The translations under genes and the position numbers were made by a program. Positions 56,354 through 64,000 of a DNA stretch of 64,000 bases are shown piece by piece; positions within the stretch are counted from its first letter, which is position 1; every line of letters starts with the position of its first letter. The stretch lies in NCBI GenBank assembly GCA_000759755.1, contig BBMW01000005.1, forward strand, positions 124,001-188,000. Reading direction: 5' to 3'. Source of the DNA: Citrobacter werkmanii NBRC 105721 (GTDB lineage Bacteria; Pseudomonadota; Gammaproteobacteria; Enterobacterales; Enterobacteriaceae). The notes below the pieces were generated by a model, which worked only from the letters and a program-made list of their open reading frames with translations, did no database searches and was not told the DNA's origin.

Positions 56354-59343
56354 TTCAGGTACACGCTCCCGCTATCAATCCAGTAATGGCTACCGCTATG
56401 GCGACGATCCGCCAGCGTATTCAGTTTTAACGTTAAGGCATTCGCGGCAACGGGGGTGCCATCCTGTAACCAGGCATCGCTGAGTACGAAGCATTCCGGG
56501 CCGCTCTCTTTGCTGCCGCCACGTAACTGCAGCCGTACATTTAATACGCCATCTCCGGCGATGCTTTTTGCCAGTTCGGCAGAATTTATGCTCAGCGTAT
56601 ACAGCGGCGTGGCAGGCCATCGGCTGTTTGCCAGTTGGCGGAAACCTAACGTCACATTGCCGCGCAGCGGGAAGTGCAAACGGGTATCCAGCTTCGCGCC
56701 GGGTTTATCCAGATCGATATCGTGATACCAGATGTTCTCATCGCGCAGCGTGTTGACCGTATTATCCAGCACACCAAGATAACGTACGGTCGAATAAGCG
56801 CCGATATCGGCAGCTTTAAAATTGAAGCGCGGTAAACGCAGATCCAGTGCCAGGCTGCATAGCATTGCGCCGACTGCTGCGGTGGATTTGGGGTTGCCAA
56901 TCCGCCCTTGCTGACTGAACGGATACCACTCGTGGACCCGATAGTTATCCATCCAGATCATACGATTAACCGGAACGGGTTGAAGATGGCGGATCAACGC
57001 CTGTACGCCCGGTAAACAGGCGGGTCTGCCGGTCACTAATAAAATGTCGCAACGATAATGTGAAATAGCCTCACAGACCGCGTGCAGCGGCGAGGTCAGG
57101 GTAAATTTCCCCGCCAGTAACGCTTCTTGTAACTGCCTGAACTGCACCTGTAACGGCACGCTCAAAACATCAAACGCTGGTGAACCAGAGGGCAACGCAT
57201 GATCGATAGCCTGTTGGATATAGTTCATCACGTTACGCGTGGGTTGCTGGCTAAGCAGCTCGCCAAAGGTAGCATGCAGCCCGGCTACCGGATCGTTAAT
57301 ATCGCTTTGTTCCCAAGCGGAGAGCACCGCATGACCGAGCGGCATAAAGAGTTGTAATGCCGTTTGCTGACGCAGAATTGCCTGAGTATCGATGCGCCCG
57401 GAATCGCCAAACAGCGTAGCCAGTAATGCAGCGGCGTCGGTCACGCCAGCCTGCTGCAAGCGGGTTTGCAGGGCAGGTAGCACGCAACGCTGAATCACGT
57501 CCAGCAGCATGTCATCGCCCGCGACCTTAAACCCTTCGCGAAACAGCAAATGTGGAGTGATCTTGACGTTCGCACCAACGCCGTCATCAAGCTGATAATG
57601 GACGACGGCCATATCCGTTGTGCCACCGCCAATATCGATGGATGCCACGCGCAGCGCACGGCCTTTTATCTCACCTGGTTCCGGCAGACGGTCCGGACGG
57701 GAAAGGGCATTAAAAAACGATTCGGTATGGCCATCGTAGTGGGAAATCGCCTCGTTATACAGCCACACCAACTGACCGCAGCTGGCCTCATCCCATTCCA
57801 TCTGAATCTCAGGGACGGGAACCACGCTCTTTTCCTGCTGCTTGCGGGTGGTGAAGTCTTCATCCTGCGGGTGCCAGCCCATCGCTTTCCAGACCAGTGC
57901 AATGGCTTCAAACATACGCAGGCGGAAAATCTCGCGCTCCTGTTTGGGCATCGCCGACGGCAGGGTCAGGATCAGCGTCCGCAACTGACGAGGAGACGCT
58001 GGGAAACCGAGGCGCAAACGCGTCGCCACGCTGTTAATTTGACCCAGTGCCTGAGCCAGGATCTCACACAGCATATGCGTCATCAACGTGCTGCGGCTGT
58101 ATTGCGGTGAGAACACCGGCAGACGGTCATCCTGCGGCAGGCTGAACAGCGGTTGTCCGTCATCATTCATTAGATTCATCAGCGGGAAGGCGGTAGCCAG
58201 CGGTTCGCGCTGGGTTTTGCCATTCATCTGGCTAAAGCGCCAGTCATGCAGTACAGGCGTTTCATCCCACAGATAACGGCGCGGGCTGGAGATCCCGCTG
58301 CTGCCTTCCGTACCCATACGTTGCATCGCCAGCTTGCGGGCTTCATCGCCCACGCGAACAATCGACGGCCAGATAAAGGCGTCATCACGACCGCTCTCAA
58401 CGGAAAAGTGCTGTTTACCGAACCGCGCTTCGGAAAACTCCAGTCGGCTGGTGAATAGCGGATCGTTAAGAAACTGTGGTTCGCTTAATGACCGCACCTG
58501 TAATTCAGCGGTCTGGCGCAGTCCATCATTGGCATCGCCGTGATCCTCAATCAGGACGCCGCAGGTATGGGTATTACCAATATCCAGGATCAGATCGACG
58601 GGAATTGCCGGTGTGCTGAGTGTATGTGTGACCAGCTTGACTTCCGGAATGGAAAGCTGTTCGCCTAACAGGGTTAACAAATTTAACCAGTGCGCCTGAT
58701 ATTCAAAGTTACGCAGCGCCTGCTGGATCTCATGTTCTGAGCGGTTCTCGTGCTGAGTGGCATGGTGCATAAAGGATTCGCGCAGCCAGCCGTCAATCCA
58801 GGTCTGGTCGAGGAAATCGGCAATTTCGTTGTCATGCCAGGCCAGTGCAAATCGCGTACCGTTAAGCAGGTCATTTTCGTTAGGGGTTAACGCTGCCGGG
58901 GCATTTTCAGTGAGCTGGCTGTCCAGCGCCAGGGTAATGCGGTGGGTGTTGCCCGCGCTGTCAGGTTGTGCCAGTTTTCGTACCTGTACACGCGCCCAGT
59001 TATCCGGGCCTTCAACAAACGTACGCGGCGGATTAAAGCGCAGGAACGGCAGCGGTAGCCAGACGCCGTCGAGCACGTCCAGAGAATAATGCAGCGTCTG
59101 GGTGCTTTCCGGCTTCACCACTTCGGGCTGACCGCCGGTGCTGCCCGGCAAGGTATAGCGTCCCGTTGTCAGATCGAAGTCCAGCCGTAGCAGGGGACCG
59201 TTGGCCGTTTTGCGCACAAAGCGGCCATGATGTGCAGACTCCTGCGGCGTCAGGCCAAAATCCAGAAATTGCACACCGCTATTGGCGATGAGCGTCACGC
59301 TCTGTTTGTAGTCACACAGATTCACCAACATAAAATCAGGCAC
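56350..59343 (-). CDS. srfB: SrfB, ASKHA-fold (actin/Hsp70-like) ATPase of the srfABC operon
   Basis: A 997-residue protein of the virulence factor SrfB family. Three ASKHA landmarks are visible: phosphate-1 ILDIGNTHTCGVLIED near 250-265, phosphate-2 ASIDIGGGTTDMAVVHY near 566-582, and an adenosine-type motif LLVTGRPACLPGVQALI near 763-779. The catalytic aspartates and glycines are intact, so it is probably an active ATPase related to Hsp70/actin. The N-terminal 240 residues are beta-rich and specific to the family. It overlaps srfA by 8 bases and srfC by 4, which suggests a coupled three-component complex. Confidence 0.91.
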   Translation of the reverse strand: MPDFMLVNLCDYKQSVTLIANSGVQFLDFGLTPQESAHHGRFVRKTANGPLLRLDFDLTTGRYTLPGSTGGQPEVVKPESTQTLHYSLDVLDGVWLPLPFLRFNPPRTFVEGPDNWARVQVRKLAQPDSAGNTHRITLALDSQLTENAPAALTPNENDLLNGTRFALAWHDNEIADFLDQTWIDGWLRESFMHHATQHENRSEHEIQQALRNFEYQAHWLNLLTLLGEQLSIPEVKLVTHTLSTPAIPVDLILDIGNTHTCGVLIEDHGDANDGLRQTAELQVRSLSEPQFLNDPLFTSRLEFSEARFGKQHFSVESGRDDAFIWPSIVRVGDEARKLAMQRMGTEGSSGISSPRRYLWDETPVLHDWRFSQMNGKTQREPLATAFPLMNLMNDDGQPLFSLPQDDRLPVFSPQYSRSTLMTHMLCEILAQALGQINSVATRLRLGFPASPRQLRTLILTLPSAMPKQEREIFRLRMFEAIALVWKAMGWHPQDEDFTTRKQQEKSVVPVPEIQMEWDEASCGQLVWLYNEAISHYDGHTESFFNALSRPDRLPEPGEIKGRALRVASIDIGGGTTDMAVVHYQLDDGVGANVKITPHLLFREGFKVAGDDMLLDVIQRCVLPALQTRLQQAGVTDAAALLATLFGDSGRIDTQAILRQQTALQLFMPLGHAVLSAWEQSDINDPVAGLHATFGELLSQQPTRNVMNYIQQAIDHALPSGSPAFDVLSVPLQVQFRQLQEALLAGKFTLTSPLHAVCEAISHYRCDILLVTGRPACLPGVQALIRHLQPVPVNRMIWMDNYRVHEWYPFSQQGRIGNPKSTAAVGAMLCSLALDLRLPRFNFKAADIGAYSTVRYLGVLDNTVNTLRDENIWYHDIDLDKPGAKLDTRLHFPLRGNVTLGFRQLANSRWPATPLYTLSINSAELAKSIAGDGVLNVRLQLRGGSKESGPECFVLSDAWLQDGTPVAANALTLKLNTLADRRHSGSHYWIDSGSVYLK

Positions 59344-60643
59344 CTATCTTTTTGATCGTCAGAGGGATTTCCGCGTGATCGTCATATCGTGCGGTACAGG
59401 CGGCGACGTCATTGGTTCCCGCTTTGCAGGTAATTTCAGGCATCGGATAACGGGAGCCATCCGTGCAACGGGCATTGCCGCGACTCTTAATCATTAATTC
59501 GCCCGACTGATGCAAACCAGAGAAAATCTCGGCACGACAAACAATATTGTCGCCATGCACTACGCGTGCAGTACCTTTATTCGTCTGGATCTGATAGCGC
59601 AGCGACGGCGCTTTGCCGCTGACCGGATCTTTCACGTCGACGATGATGCGCCAGTTACCGTTGAGGAAACGCGTCGTTCCTGCCTTCATCTGGCTGGCAT
59701 CCATTACCAGCGCATCTTTGGGAATAGCGGCAATCACCACCGGTCCTGCGTCAGGTTTCTCTTTTTTCGCTAGCGGAATGACTTCAGCCCGATGCAACGG
59801 CAGTGCAGAGATCAATTCCGGCAAAGGCGTCATGTCTGCTTTAGCGACGGCAATGGGGGCTACTGAAGGGGTAGGGATAACGGCATGTTGTTTCCACAGC
59901 AGCGGTCCGACAATGGCTGCGATAATTACGGCGGCAACGGGCAGACTCCACAGCGGCAGGCGACGTGCGGGCTTCACCTGTACCGGTGGCGGTGTGACTT
60001 CCGGTTCGTTAATCATGACCAGCGGTTGTGGTTCAGGTTCAACCGGTTTTGGCGGTTCAACGATTGGCGTCAGTAAAGGGGCATCGGCCTCAGTGAAGGC
60101 GATTTCAGGTGAAGTCTCTTCTTTCGGATCAGGCTCTGTCACAGTGACAACCGGTGGAATATCAGCAAGGCGCAGGCAATCGAGCACATCGTCGCGGGGA
60201 TTTTCATTCAGATTGACGAAGCCCCAGAACGTAATGACGGGTTTGCCATCAACCAGAAACACGTGGTTCTCGCCAGGAAACTGGATGGCTTTTTCGAGCA
60301 ATGAACCAAACAGCTGGAGGGAGGTTTTTCCCGATTGCAGGCTTTTACGGCTCAGTGCCGCCGCATTTTCTAGCGTGCTCCCCAGATAGCGCAGCGCACG
60401 AAAACGTGCCTCTTCATCAGCGGTTTTCCATGCAACGGCTTTTCCTTCAACCGGGGAATACCAGTCAACCCGATCGCCGTTATCGTTAATTTGTGGGATC
60501 GCCAGACAATCCACCATCGCCTGCTGTTTACGCAAACGAAGCGTTTCACGAATTTGCAGTGCTGAATCAAACACGGCCTGACCACCGCCACCCACGGCCT
60601 GATAGTCATCCAAATTGCCGCTGCGCAAGAGAGTTTTTGCCAC
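59336..60643 (-). CDS. srfA: SrfA, membrane-anchored first component of the srfABC operon
   Basis: A 435-residue protein with three parts: a cytoplasmic N-terminal domain (about 1-160, including DRVDWYSPVEGKAVAW), a long proline/glutamate-rich linker (about 165-230, with PPKPVEPEPQP), a single membrane helix (about 232-252, LPLWSLPVAAVIIAAIVGPLL) and a periplasmic C-terminal domain of about 170 residues with several cysteines (IVCRAE, ARCTDG, ITCKAG, ACTARY) that probably form disulfides. It likely anchors SrfB and SrfC to the envelope. First gene of the operon, divergent from the DppA-like gene across a 282-base gap. Confidence 0.9.
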   Translation of the reverse strand: MAKTLLRSGNLDDYQAVGGGGQAVFDSALQIRETLRLRKQQAMVDCLAIPQINDNGDRVDWYSPVEGKAVAWKTADEEARFRALRYLGSTLENAAALSRKSLQSGKTSLQLFGSLLEKAIQFPGENHVFLVDGKPVITFWGFVNLNENPRDDVLDCLRLADIPPVVTVTEPDPKEETSPEIAFTEADAPLLTPIVEPPKPVEPEPQPLVMINEPEVTPPPVQVKPARRLPLWSLPVAAVIIAAIVGPLLWKQHAVIPTPSVAPIAVAKADMTPLPELISALPLHRAEVIPLAKKEKPDAGPVVIAAIPKDALVMDASQMKAGTTRFLNGNWRIIVDVKDPVSGKAPSLRYQIQTNKGTARVVHGDNIVCRAEIFSGLHQSGELMIKSRGNARCTDGSRYPMPEITCKAGTNDVAACTARYDDHAEIPLTIKKIGA

Positions 60644-60925
60644 GTTGTTACCCCTTAGACTTCTTCACACATCTACTTTACGTTTTATAAAAACGAGCAA
60701 ACGGCGAAAGAGAGGCAAAAAGGGGCTAATTTTCATGGCATAGAGTGTCGGGAAAAATCTTGACGTTTTGAAAAAGACTTAAGGGAAATTAATTCGCTTG
60801 TGGTGATGAATTATTCAGCGAATACCACCGGATTAGAATAACCTGATAGTGATTTGTTATTGGTCAGTTTTTGTCAGCTATGCTCTGATATTCCGGTTAA
60901 TAATAAAATAAGAAGGCTTATAACC

Positions 60926-62524
60926 ATGATTGCAAGGAAAACGTTACTCGCGCTGGCGCTCAGCGCTGTCTTACCGTCAGGCGCAGCGTTCGCGGCCAGC
61001 ACGGACACCATCATCTATTGCTCTGAAGCATCGCCGGAGTCATTTAACCCGCAAATCGCCAGTTCCGGTCCCTCATTTGTGGCCAGTTCTCAGGTGCTCT
61101 ATAACCGACTTATCAACTTTGATCCGGTAAAGAATACCCCAATACCGTCTTTGGCAACGGACTGGACAATTTCTCCCGATGGGAAGACTTACACGTTTAC
61201 TCTGCGTCAGGGGGTGAAGTTCAACAGTAATAAATTCTTTAAACCCACCCGCGACTTCAACGCCGATGACGTGGTTTTCTCGGTATTACGCCAGAAAGAT
61301 GCCGATCATCCGTACCACAAGGTTTCTCAGGGCAGCTACGAATACTTTAACGATGTCGGTCTGGATAAACTGATCAAAGAAGTGAAGAAGGTGGATGATC
61401 ATCACGTTCAGTTTGTGCTGAATGAACCTAACGCCGCGTTTCTTGCCGACTGGGGGATGGATTTCGCTTCCATTCTCTCTGCGGAATATGCCGACGCGAT
61501 GCTGAAAAAAGGCACCCCGGAAAACGTTGATAACTGGCCGATTGGCACTGGGCCATATGTGTTGCAGCAGTACAAGCAGGATTCTCAAATCCGTTACCTG
61601 GCCAACCCGAACTACTGGGATGGCGCCGTTCCAACGAAGCACCTGATATTCTCGATCACACCAAATGTACAGACCAGACTGGCAAAACTGCAAACTAACG
61701 AATGCCAGATTATCCCAGCGCCTGCGCCAATACAGTTTGATGAGATCAACAAGAATAAAGATTTGACGCTGCATTCGGTTGAAGCGCTGAACGTCGGGTA
61801 TCTGGCGTTTAATACCGAGAAAAAACCGTTTGATAACGTGTTGGTGCGTCAGGCGTTGAACTACGCGACCGATAAAAAAGCCATTATTAACGCCGTCTTT
61901 TTGGGTTCCGGGACGGTGGCAAAATCGCCGATTCCACCGAATATGATGGGGTTCAATAAAGATCTAAAAGATTATGCTTACGACCCGCAAAAAGCGAAAG
62001 ATCTGCTCAAACAGGCTGGGCTGGAAAACGGATTTGAAGCGACGCTGTGGTCAATGCCGGTTCAGCGTCCATACAACCCCAACTCCCGACGTATTGCCGA
62101 GATGATCCAGAGCGATTGGGCAAAAGTCGGCGTGAAGGCAAAAATAGTGTCGTACGAGTGGGGCGAATATCTCTCCGGAATGCGCAAAGGCGAGCATGAC
62201 ACCGCGCTGTTCGGCTGGATGTCAGACAACGGCGATCCGGATAACTTTGCCGATGTACTGCTGGGCTGCGACAGCATTAAAACCGGATCTAACGCCGCGC
62301 GCTGGTGCGATAAAGAGTATAATTCTCTGGTTCAAAAGGCGAAACTGGTGAGCAAACCTGAAGAACGCGCCGCGCTTTACCAGCAGTCGCAAGAGATTTT
62401 CTACCAGCAGGCTCCGTGGATAGCCCTGGCAAATGGTAAAACGTTCTATGCCACGCGCAGCAACGTCAGCGGATACAGCGTCAGCCTGATGGGCAGTGAT
62501 TTTTCAAAAGCAAAATTAAATTAA
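60926..62524 (+). CDS. DppA-like periplasmic dipeptide/oligopeptide-binding protein
   Basis: A 532-residue solute-binding protein with a signal peptide ending AAFA near residue 22. It aligns throughout with E. coli DppA (535): CSEASPESFNPQ near 32, NRLINFDPV, NPYHKVSxGSYEYF-like block, SITPNVQTRLAKLQTNECQ near 250, LNVGYLAFNTEKKP near 286, MPVQRPYNPNSRR near 377. Class 5 (DppA/OppA) binding proteins deliver peptides or haem to an ABC permease. No permease or ATPase genes follow, so it must use another system or act as a lone receptor. Start ATG 60926 follows AGAAGG. Divergent from srfABC; absent from this place in K-12. Confidence 0.9.
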   Translation: MIARKTLLALALSAVLPSGAAFAASTDTIIYCSEASPESFNPQIASSGPSFVASSQVLYNRLINFDPVKNTPIPSLATDWTISPDGKTYTFTLRQGVKFNSNKFFKPTRDFNADDVVFSVLRQKDADHPYHKVSQGSYEYFNDVGLDKLIKEVKKVDDHHVQFVLNEPNAAFLADWGMDFASILSAEYADAMLKKGTPENVDNWPIGTGPYVLQQYKQDSQIRYLANPNYWDGAVPTKHLIFSITPNVQTRLAKLQTNECQIIPAPAPIQFDEINKNKDLTLHSVEALNVGYLAFNTEKKPFDNVLVRQALNYATDKKAIINAVFLGSGTVAKSPIPPNMMGFNKDLKDYAYDPQKAKDLLKQAGLENGFEATLWSMPVQRPYNPNSRRIAEMIQSDWAKVGVKAKIVSYEWGEYLSGMRKGEHDTALFGWMSDNGDPDNFADVLLGCDSIKTGSNAARWCDKEYNSLVQKAKLVSKPEERAALYQQSQEIFYQQAPWIALANGKTFYATRSNVSGYSVSLMGSDFSKAKLN

Positions 62525-62541
62525 TGAGTTAAGGAGAGGTT

Positions 62542-62775
62542 ATGTCGCATCTGGATGAGGTCAGCGCACGAGTTGATGCCGCCATTGAAGAGAGCGTCAT
62601 TACGCATATGAATGAATTGCTGATTGAACTCAGCGATGATGTCGCGCTGAGCCGGGAAGATCGTTACACCCAGCAACAGCGTTTGCGTACGGCTATCGCA
62701 CATCATGGCCGTCAGCATAAAGAGGATATGGAAGCCCGTCGCGAACAGTTGACCAAAGGCGGCACAATCCTTTAA
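62542..62775 (+). CDS. ydcY: YdcY, DUF2526 small protein
   Basis: A 77-residue, charged helical protein almost identical to E. coli YdcY (77), including the end EARREQLTKGGTIL. AAGGAGAGG before the ATG is a strong ribosome binding site. It lies 17 bases after the dppA-like stop, so it may now be cotranscribed with it, although in K-12 it follows ortT. RpoS dependence has been reported in E. coli; function unknown. A perfect palindrome follows the stop. Confidence 0.93.
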   Translation: MSHLDEVSARVDAAIEESVITHMNELLIELSDDVALSREDRYTQQQRLRTAIAHHGRQHKEDMEARREQLTKGGTIL

Positions 62776-62788
62776 TTCGTTATTACTG

Positions 62789-62818
62789 TTATCCGGCCTG
62801 TATATTCAGGCCGGATAA
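62789..62818. terminator. perfect 12-base palindrome after ydcY
   Basis: TTATCCGGCCTG (62789-62800) and CAGGCCGGATAA (62807-62818) with a 6-base loop. It is probably the transcription end of ydcY and part of a REP cluster. Confidence 0.75.
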
Positions 62819-62827
62819 GTTCTGTCG

Positions 62828-62853
62828 GCCTGATAAGGCAAGCGCCATCAGGC
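62828..62853. repeat. REP/PU element between ydcY and ydcZ
   Basis: GCCTGATAAGG and CCATCAGGC arms around GCAAGCG, the common enterobacterial REP core. Adjacent to the palindrome above, so the two form a BIME-like cluster at convergent gene ends. Confidence 0.75.
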
Positions 62854-62855
62854 AG

Positions 62856-63305
62856 TTAAAAAGAGCGTCTCGCGACCAGCCAGGCCCCGACGACCAGCAG
62901 CACAGCGCCGCAAACTGGCCCCACCAGCGCACGTAGCGGTACGCCATGACTGCGCAGAATATCCAGCACGAGTCCGCCAATTAACTGGCTGGCTACCAGT
63001 ACCGCAATCGTGGTGGCAGCCCCCACATTTTGATAGCCGCTGATACTGGCAAAAACAAAAAAAGACCCCAGCAAACCGGGGATCAGCGTCCACCAGCGCA
63101 CGCTGGAGACCAGTTCGCCAAACCCCGCAGCGCCTTGCTTAAACCACAGAATGCTGACAAACAGCACAATCCCAACCAGTGAGTTCAGCAGCATGGCAAT
63201 CAGGATCGTCGAGGAGGTCTGCGTAATACGCACCATTAAGGTATTTTGCACCACCAGACCAATACCTGCGGCAATCAGAAAGGAGAGGGTCAGCGTCTGA
63301 TTCAT
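62856..63305 (-). CDS. ydcZ: YdcZ, small DMT-superfamily membrane protein
   Basis: A 149-residue protein, the length of E. coli YdcZ, with five predicted helices, including ASISGYQNVGAATTIAVLVASQLIGGLVLD near 86-115, the conserved block of the YdcZ/DUF606 group. Such proteins form dimers or pair with a second small subunit to make a transporter. It overlaps mnaT by 4 bases and is cotranscribed after it. In this pairing it might export the acetylated product or amino-acid analogue handled by MnaT; that link is inference. Confidence 0.92.
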   Translation of the reverse strand: MNQTLTLSFLIAAGIGLVVQNTLMVRITQTSSTILIAMLLNSLVGIVLFVSILWFKQGAAGFGELVSSVRWWTLIPGLLGSFFVFASISGYQNVGAATTIAVLVASQLIGGLVLDILRSHGVPLRALVGPVCGAVLLVVGAWLVARRSF

Positions 63306-63820
63306 CTGCCGGCATCCGGATCGCGACGATCGTCTAACTGTAACTGCATAAAGGTCAGATCCAACCAGCGACCAAATTTGGTGCCGACCTGCGGCATTTG
63401 TGCCGTGATCTTAAATCCCAGCGTACTGTGCAAATGTAGCGACGCCTGATTCTGAGACTCAATCCCCGCCACCATCACATGTTTGCCGCACGTGCGCGCT
63501 TCTTCTATTAGTCGGCTGAGCAGCGCTCGTCCCAGGCCCTTGCCCTGATGATCGGGATGGACATACACCGAATGTTCAACGGTATAACGAAATCCGTCAA
63601 AGTTGCGCCAGTCGCCGAACGAAGCATATCCGGTGACCACGCCGTTTTCTTCACTTACCAGCACGGGATACCCCACCAATTGGCGTGCTTCGTACCACGA
63701 GATACGGTTTTCGGCATCGACCGTTTGATCGTTCCAGATAGCCGCCGTATGCAGTACCGCGTGGTTATAAATTTCAGCAATAGCGGCGCAGTCTGCTTTG
63801 CTGGCAAATCTAATTGACAT
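63302..63820 (-). CDS. mnaT: MnaT (YncA), L-methionine sulfoximine/sulfone N-acetyltransferase
   Basis: A 172-residue GNAT enzyme equal in length to E. coli MnaT. The acetyl-CoA loop HPDHQGKGLGRALLSRLIEEAR lies near 92-113 (Q-G-K-G-L-G), and SQNQASLHLHSTLGFK near 125-140 is the second conserved stretch. It acetylates toxic methionine sulfoximine and sulfone (MddA in Salmonella). It is divergent from an XRE regulator gene 37 bases away, whose operator-like palindrome also lies close to the mnaT promoter. Confidence 0.94.
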   Translation of the reverse strand: MSIRFASKADCAAIAEIYNHAVLHTAAIWNDQTVDAENRISWYEARQLVGYPVLVSEENGVVTGYASFGDWRNFDGFRYTVEHSVYVHPDHQGKGLGRALLSRLIEEARTCGKHVMVAGIESQNQASLHLHSTLGFKITAQMPQVGTKFGRWLDLTFMQLQLDDRRDPDAGR

Positions 63821-63845
63821 GTTGAACCTCAGGGCTTGTTCACTA

Positions 63846-63867
63846 TAGTATTACAATATGAATACTA
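63846..63867. promoter_or_regulatory. operator-like palindrome covering the XRE gene start codon
   Basis: TAGTATT (63846-63852) and AATACTA (63861-63867) are perfect inverted arms 8 bases apart; the ATG at 63858 lies in the gap. A repressor bound here would block both its own translation region and the divergent mnaT-ydcZ promoter. Confidence 0.6.
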
Positions 63868-64000
63868 TTGAAGACAGCATAAATCAACGGATCGGTGCAA
63901 GAATTCGCCTTGAACGAGAATCTCGCGGCTGGTCTCTGACGGAACTCGCCGAGCGCGCAGGCGTGTCGCGGGCAATGATCCATAAAATAGAGCGCGGGGA
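63858..64000 (+). CDS. XRE-family transcriptional regulator (3' truncated by window edge)
   Basis: Only the first 47 codons are inside the window. They encode MNTIEDSINQRIGARIRLER and then ESRGWSLTELAERAGVSRAM and IHKIERG, a standard XRE helix-turn-helix at residues about 15-47. The layout and spacing resemble HTH-cupin regulators such as YdcN at 37398. The gene is divergent from mnaT-ydcZ and likely controls them. ATG 63858 is the only suitable start; no obvious Shine-Dalgarno precedes it. The rest of the protein lies beyond base 64000. Confidence 0.85.
   Translation, partial: MNTIEDSINQRIGARIRLERESRGWSLTELAERAGVSRAMIHKIERG

Noticed and set aside
59613-60389. 258-residue plus-strand frame opposite srfA
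   Set aside because: Extreme Gly/Ser repetition (GSGSTGFGGSTIG and similar) is the mirror of SrfA's Pro/Glu-rich linker; antisense shadow.

Overview
The window is chromosomal DNA from an enteric gammaproteobacterium. Gene order and protein sequences follow the E. coli K-12 block ydbH-ynb-azoR-hrpA-aldA-trg-opgD-teh-ydc-mnaT almost gene for gene. It also carries Salmonella-type extras: srfABC, a second DppA-like protein and a third bd-type oxidase. A Citrobacter or a close relative is the best guess, but genus cannot be settled from this sequence alone. I found no rRNA, tRNA, CRISPR array or intact insertion sequence.

Layout. 1-2860: end of the ydbH-ynbE-ydbL operon for phospholipid movement between the membranes. 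2970-8405: an enlarged ynb cassette (ynbA, ynbB, an added PlsC-like acyltransferase, ynbC, ynbD, a small membrane protein) that resembles a private phospholipid biosynthesis line. 8504-17802: orf63, azoR, hrpA, ydcF, aldA, an intact gapC, cybB. 17803-20857: an insertion with a LexA-controlled umuDC pair and decayed phage genes, where K-12 has hokB/mokB. 20858-22346: frmRA without frmB, behind an FrmR-type operator. 22408-34176: trg (ending in NWETF, unlike K-12 Trg), ydcI, a family II pyrophosphatase, ydcJ, opgD, ydcH, rimL, ydcK, tehAB, ydcL. 34174-40202: an EamA exporter with a divergent AraC regulator, then ydcO, ydcN, rlhA, yncJ. 40392-44151: an acquired segment with a short-form bd oxidase operon plus DUF2474 microprotein, and an AT-rich orphan Stealth-family phosphotransferase. 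44296-51403: ydcR and the ydcSTUV-patD transport and catabolic operon. 51470-53817: a candidate sRNA, an MFS/AraC pair and the 31-residue yncL. 54010-54183: ortT. 54194-60643: srfABC. 60926-64000: dppA-like gene, ydcY, ydcZ, mnaT and the start of an XRE-family regulator.

How the genes work together. Two lipid systems sit side by side: the YdbH/YnbE bridge, and the ynb cassette with acyltransferase, CDP-lipid synthase, CDP-alcohol transferase, hydrolase-methyltransferase and phosphatase functions. In the K-12 chromosome these are far apart, separated by the fea/tyn/paa region. The srfABC operon encodes a membrane-anchored envelope protein, an actin/Hsp70-fold ATPase and a degenerate dynamin-like P-loop protein that probably form one machine of unknown purpose. 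These two systems are the best candidates for undescribed biology here. Several visible operator-like sites (LexA, FrmR, sigma-28, NsrR, a YdcN-type pair, an XRE palindrome over a start codon) tie genes to specific regulators and can be tested.
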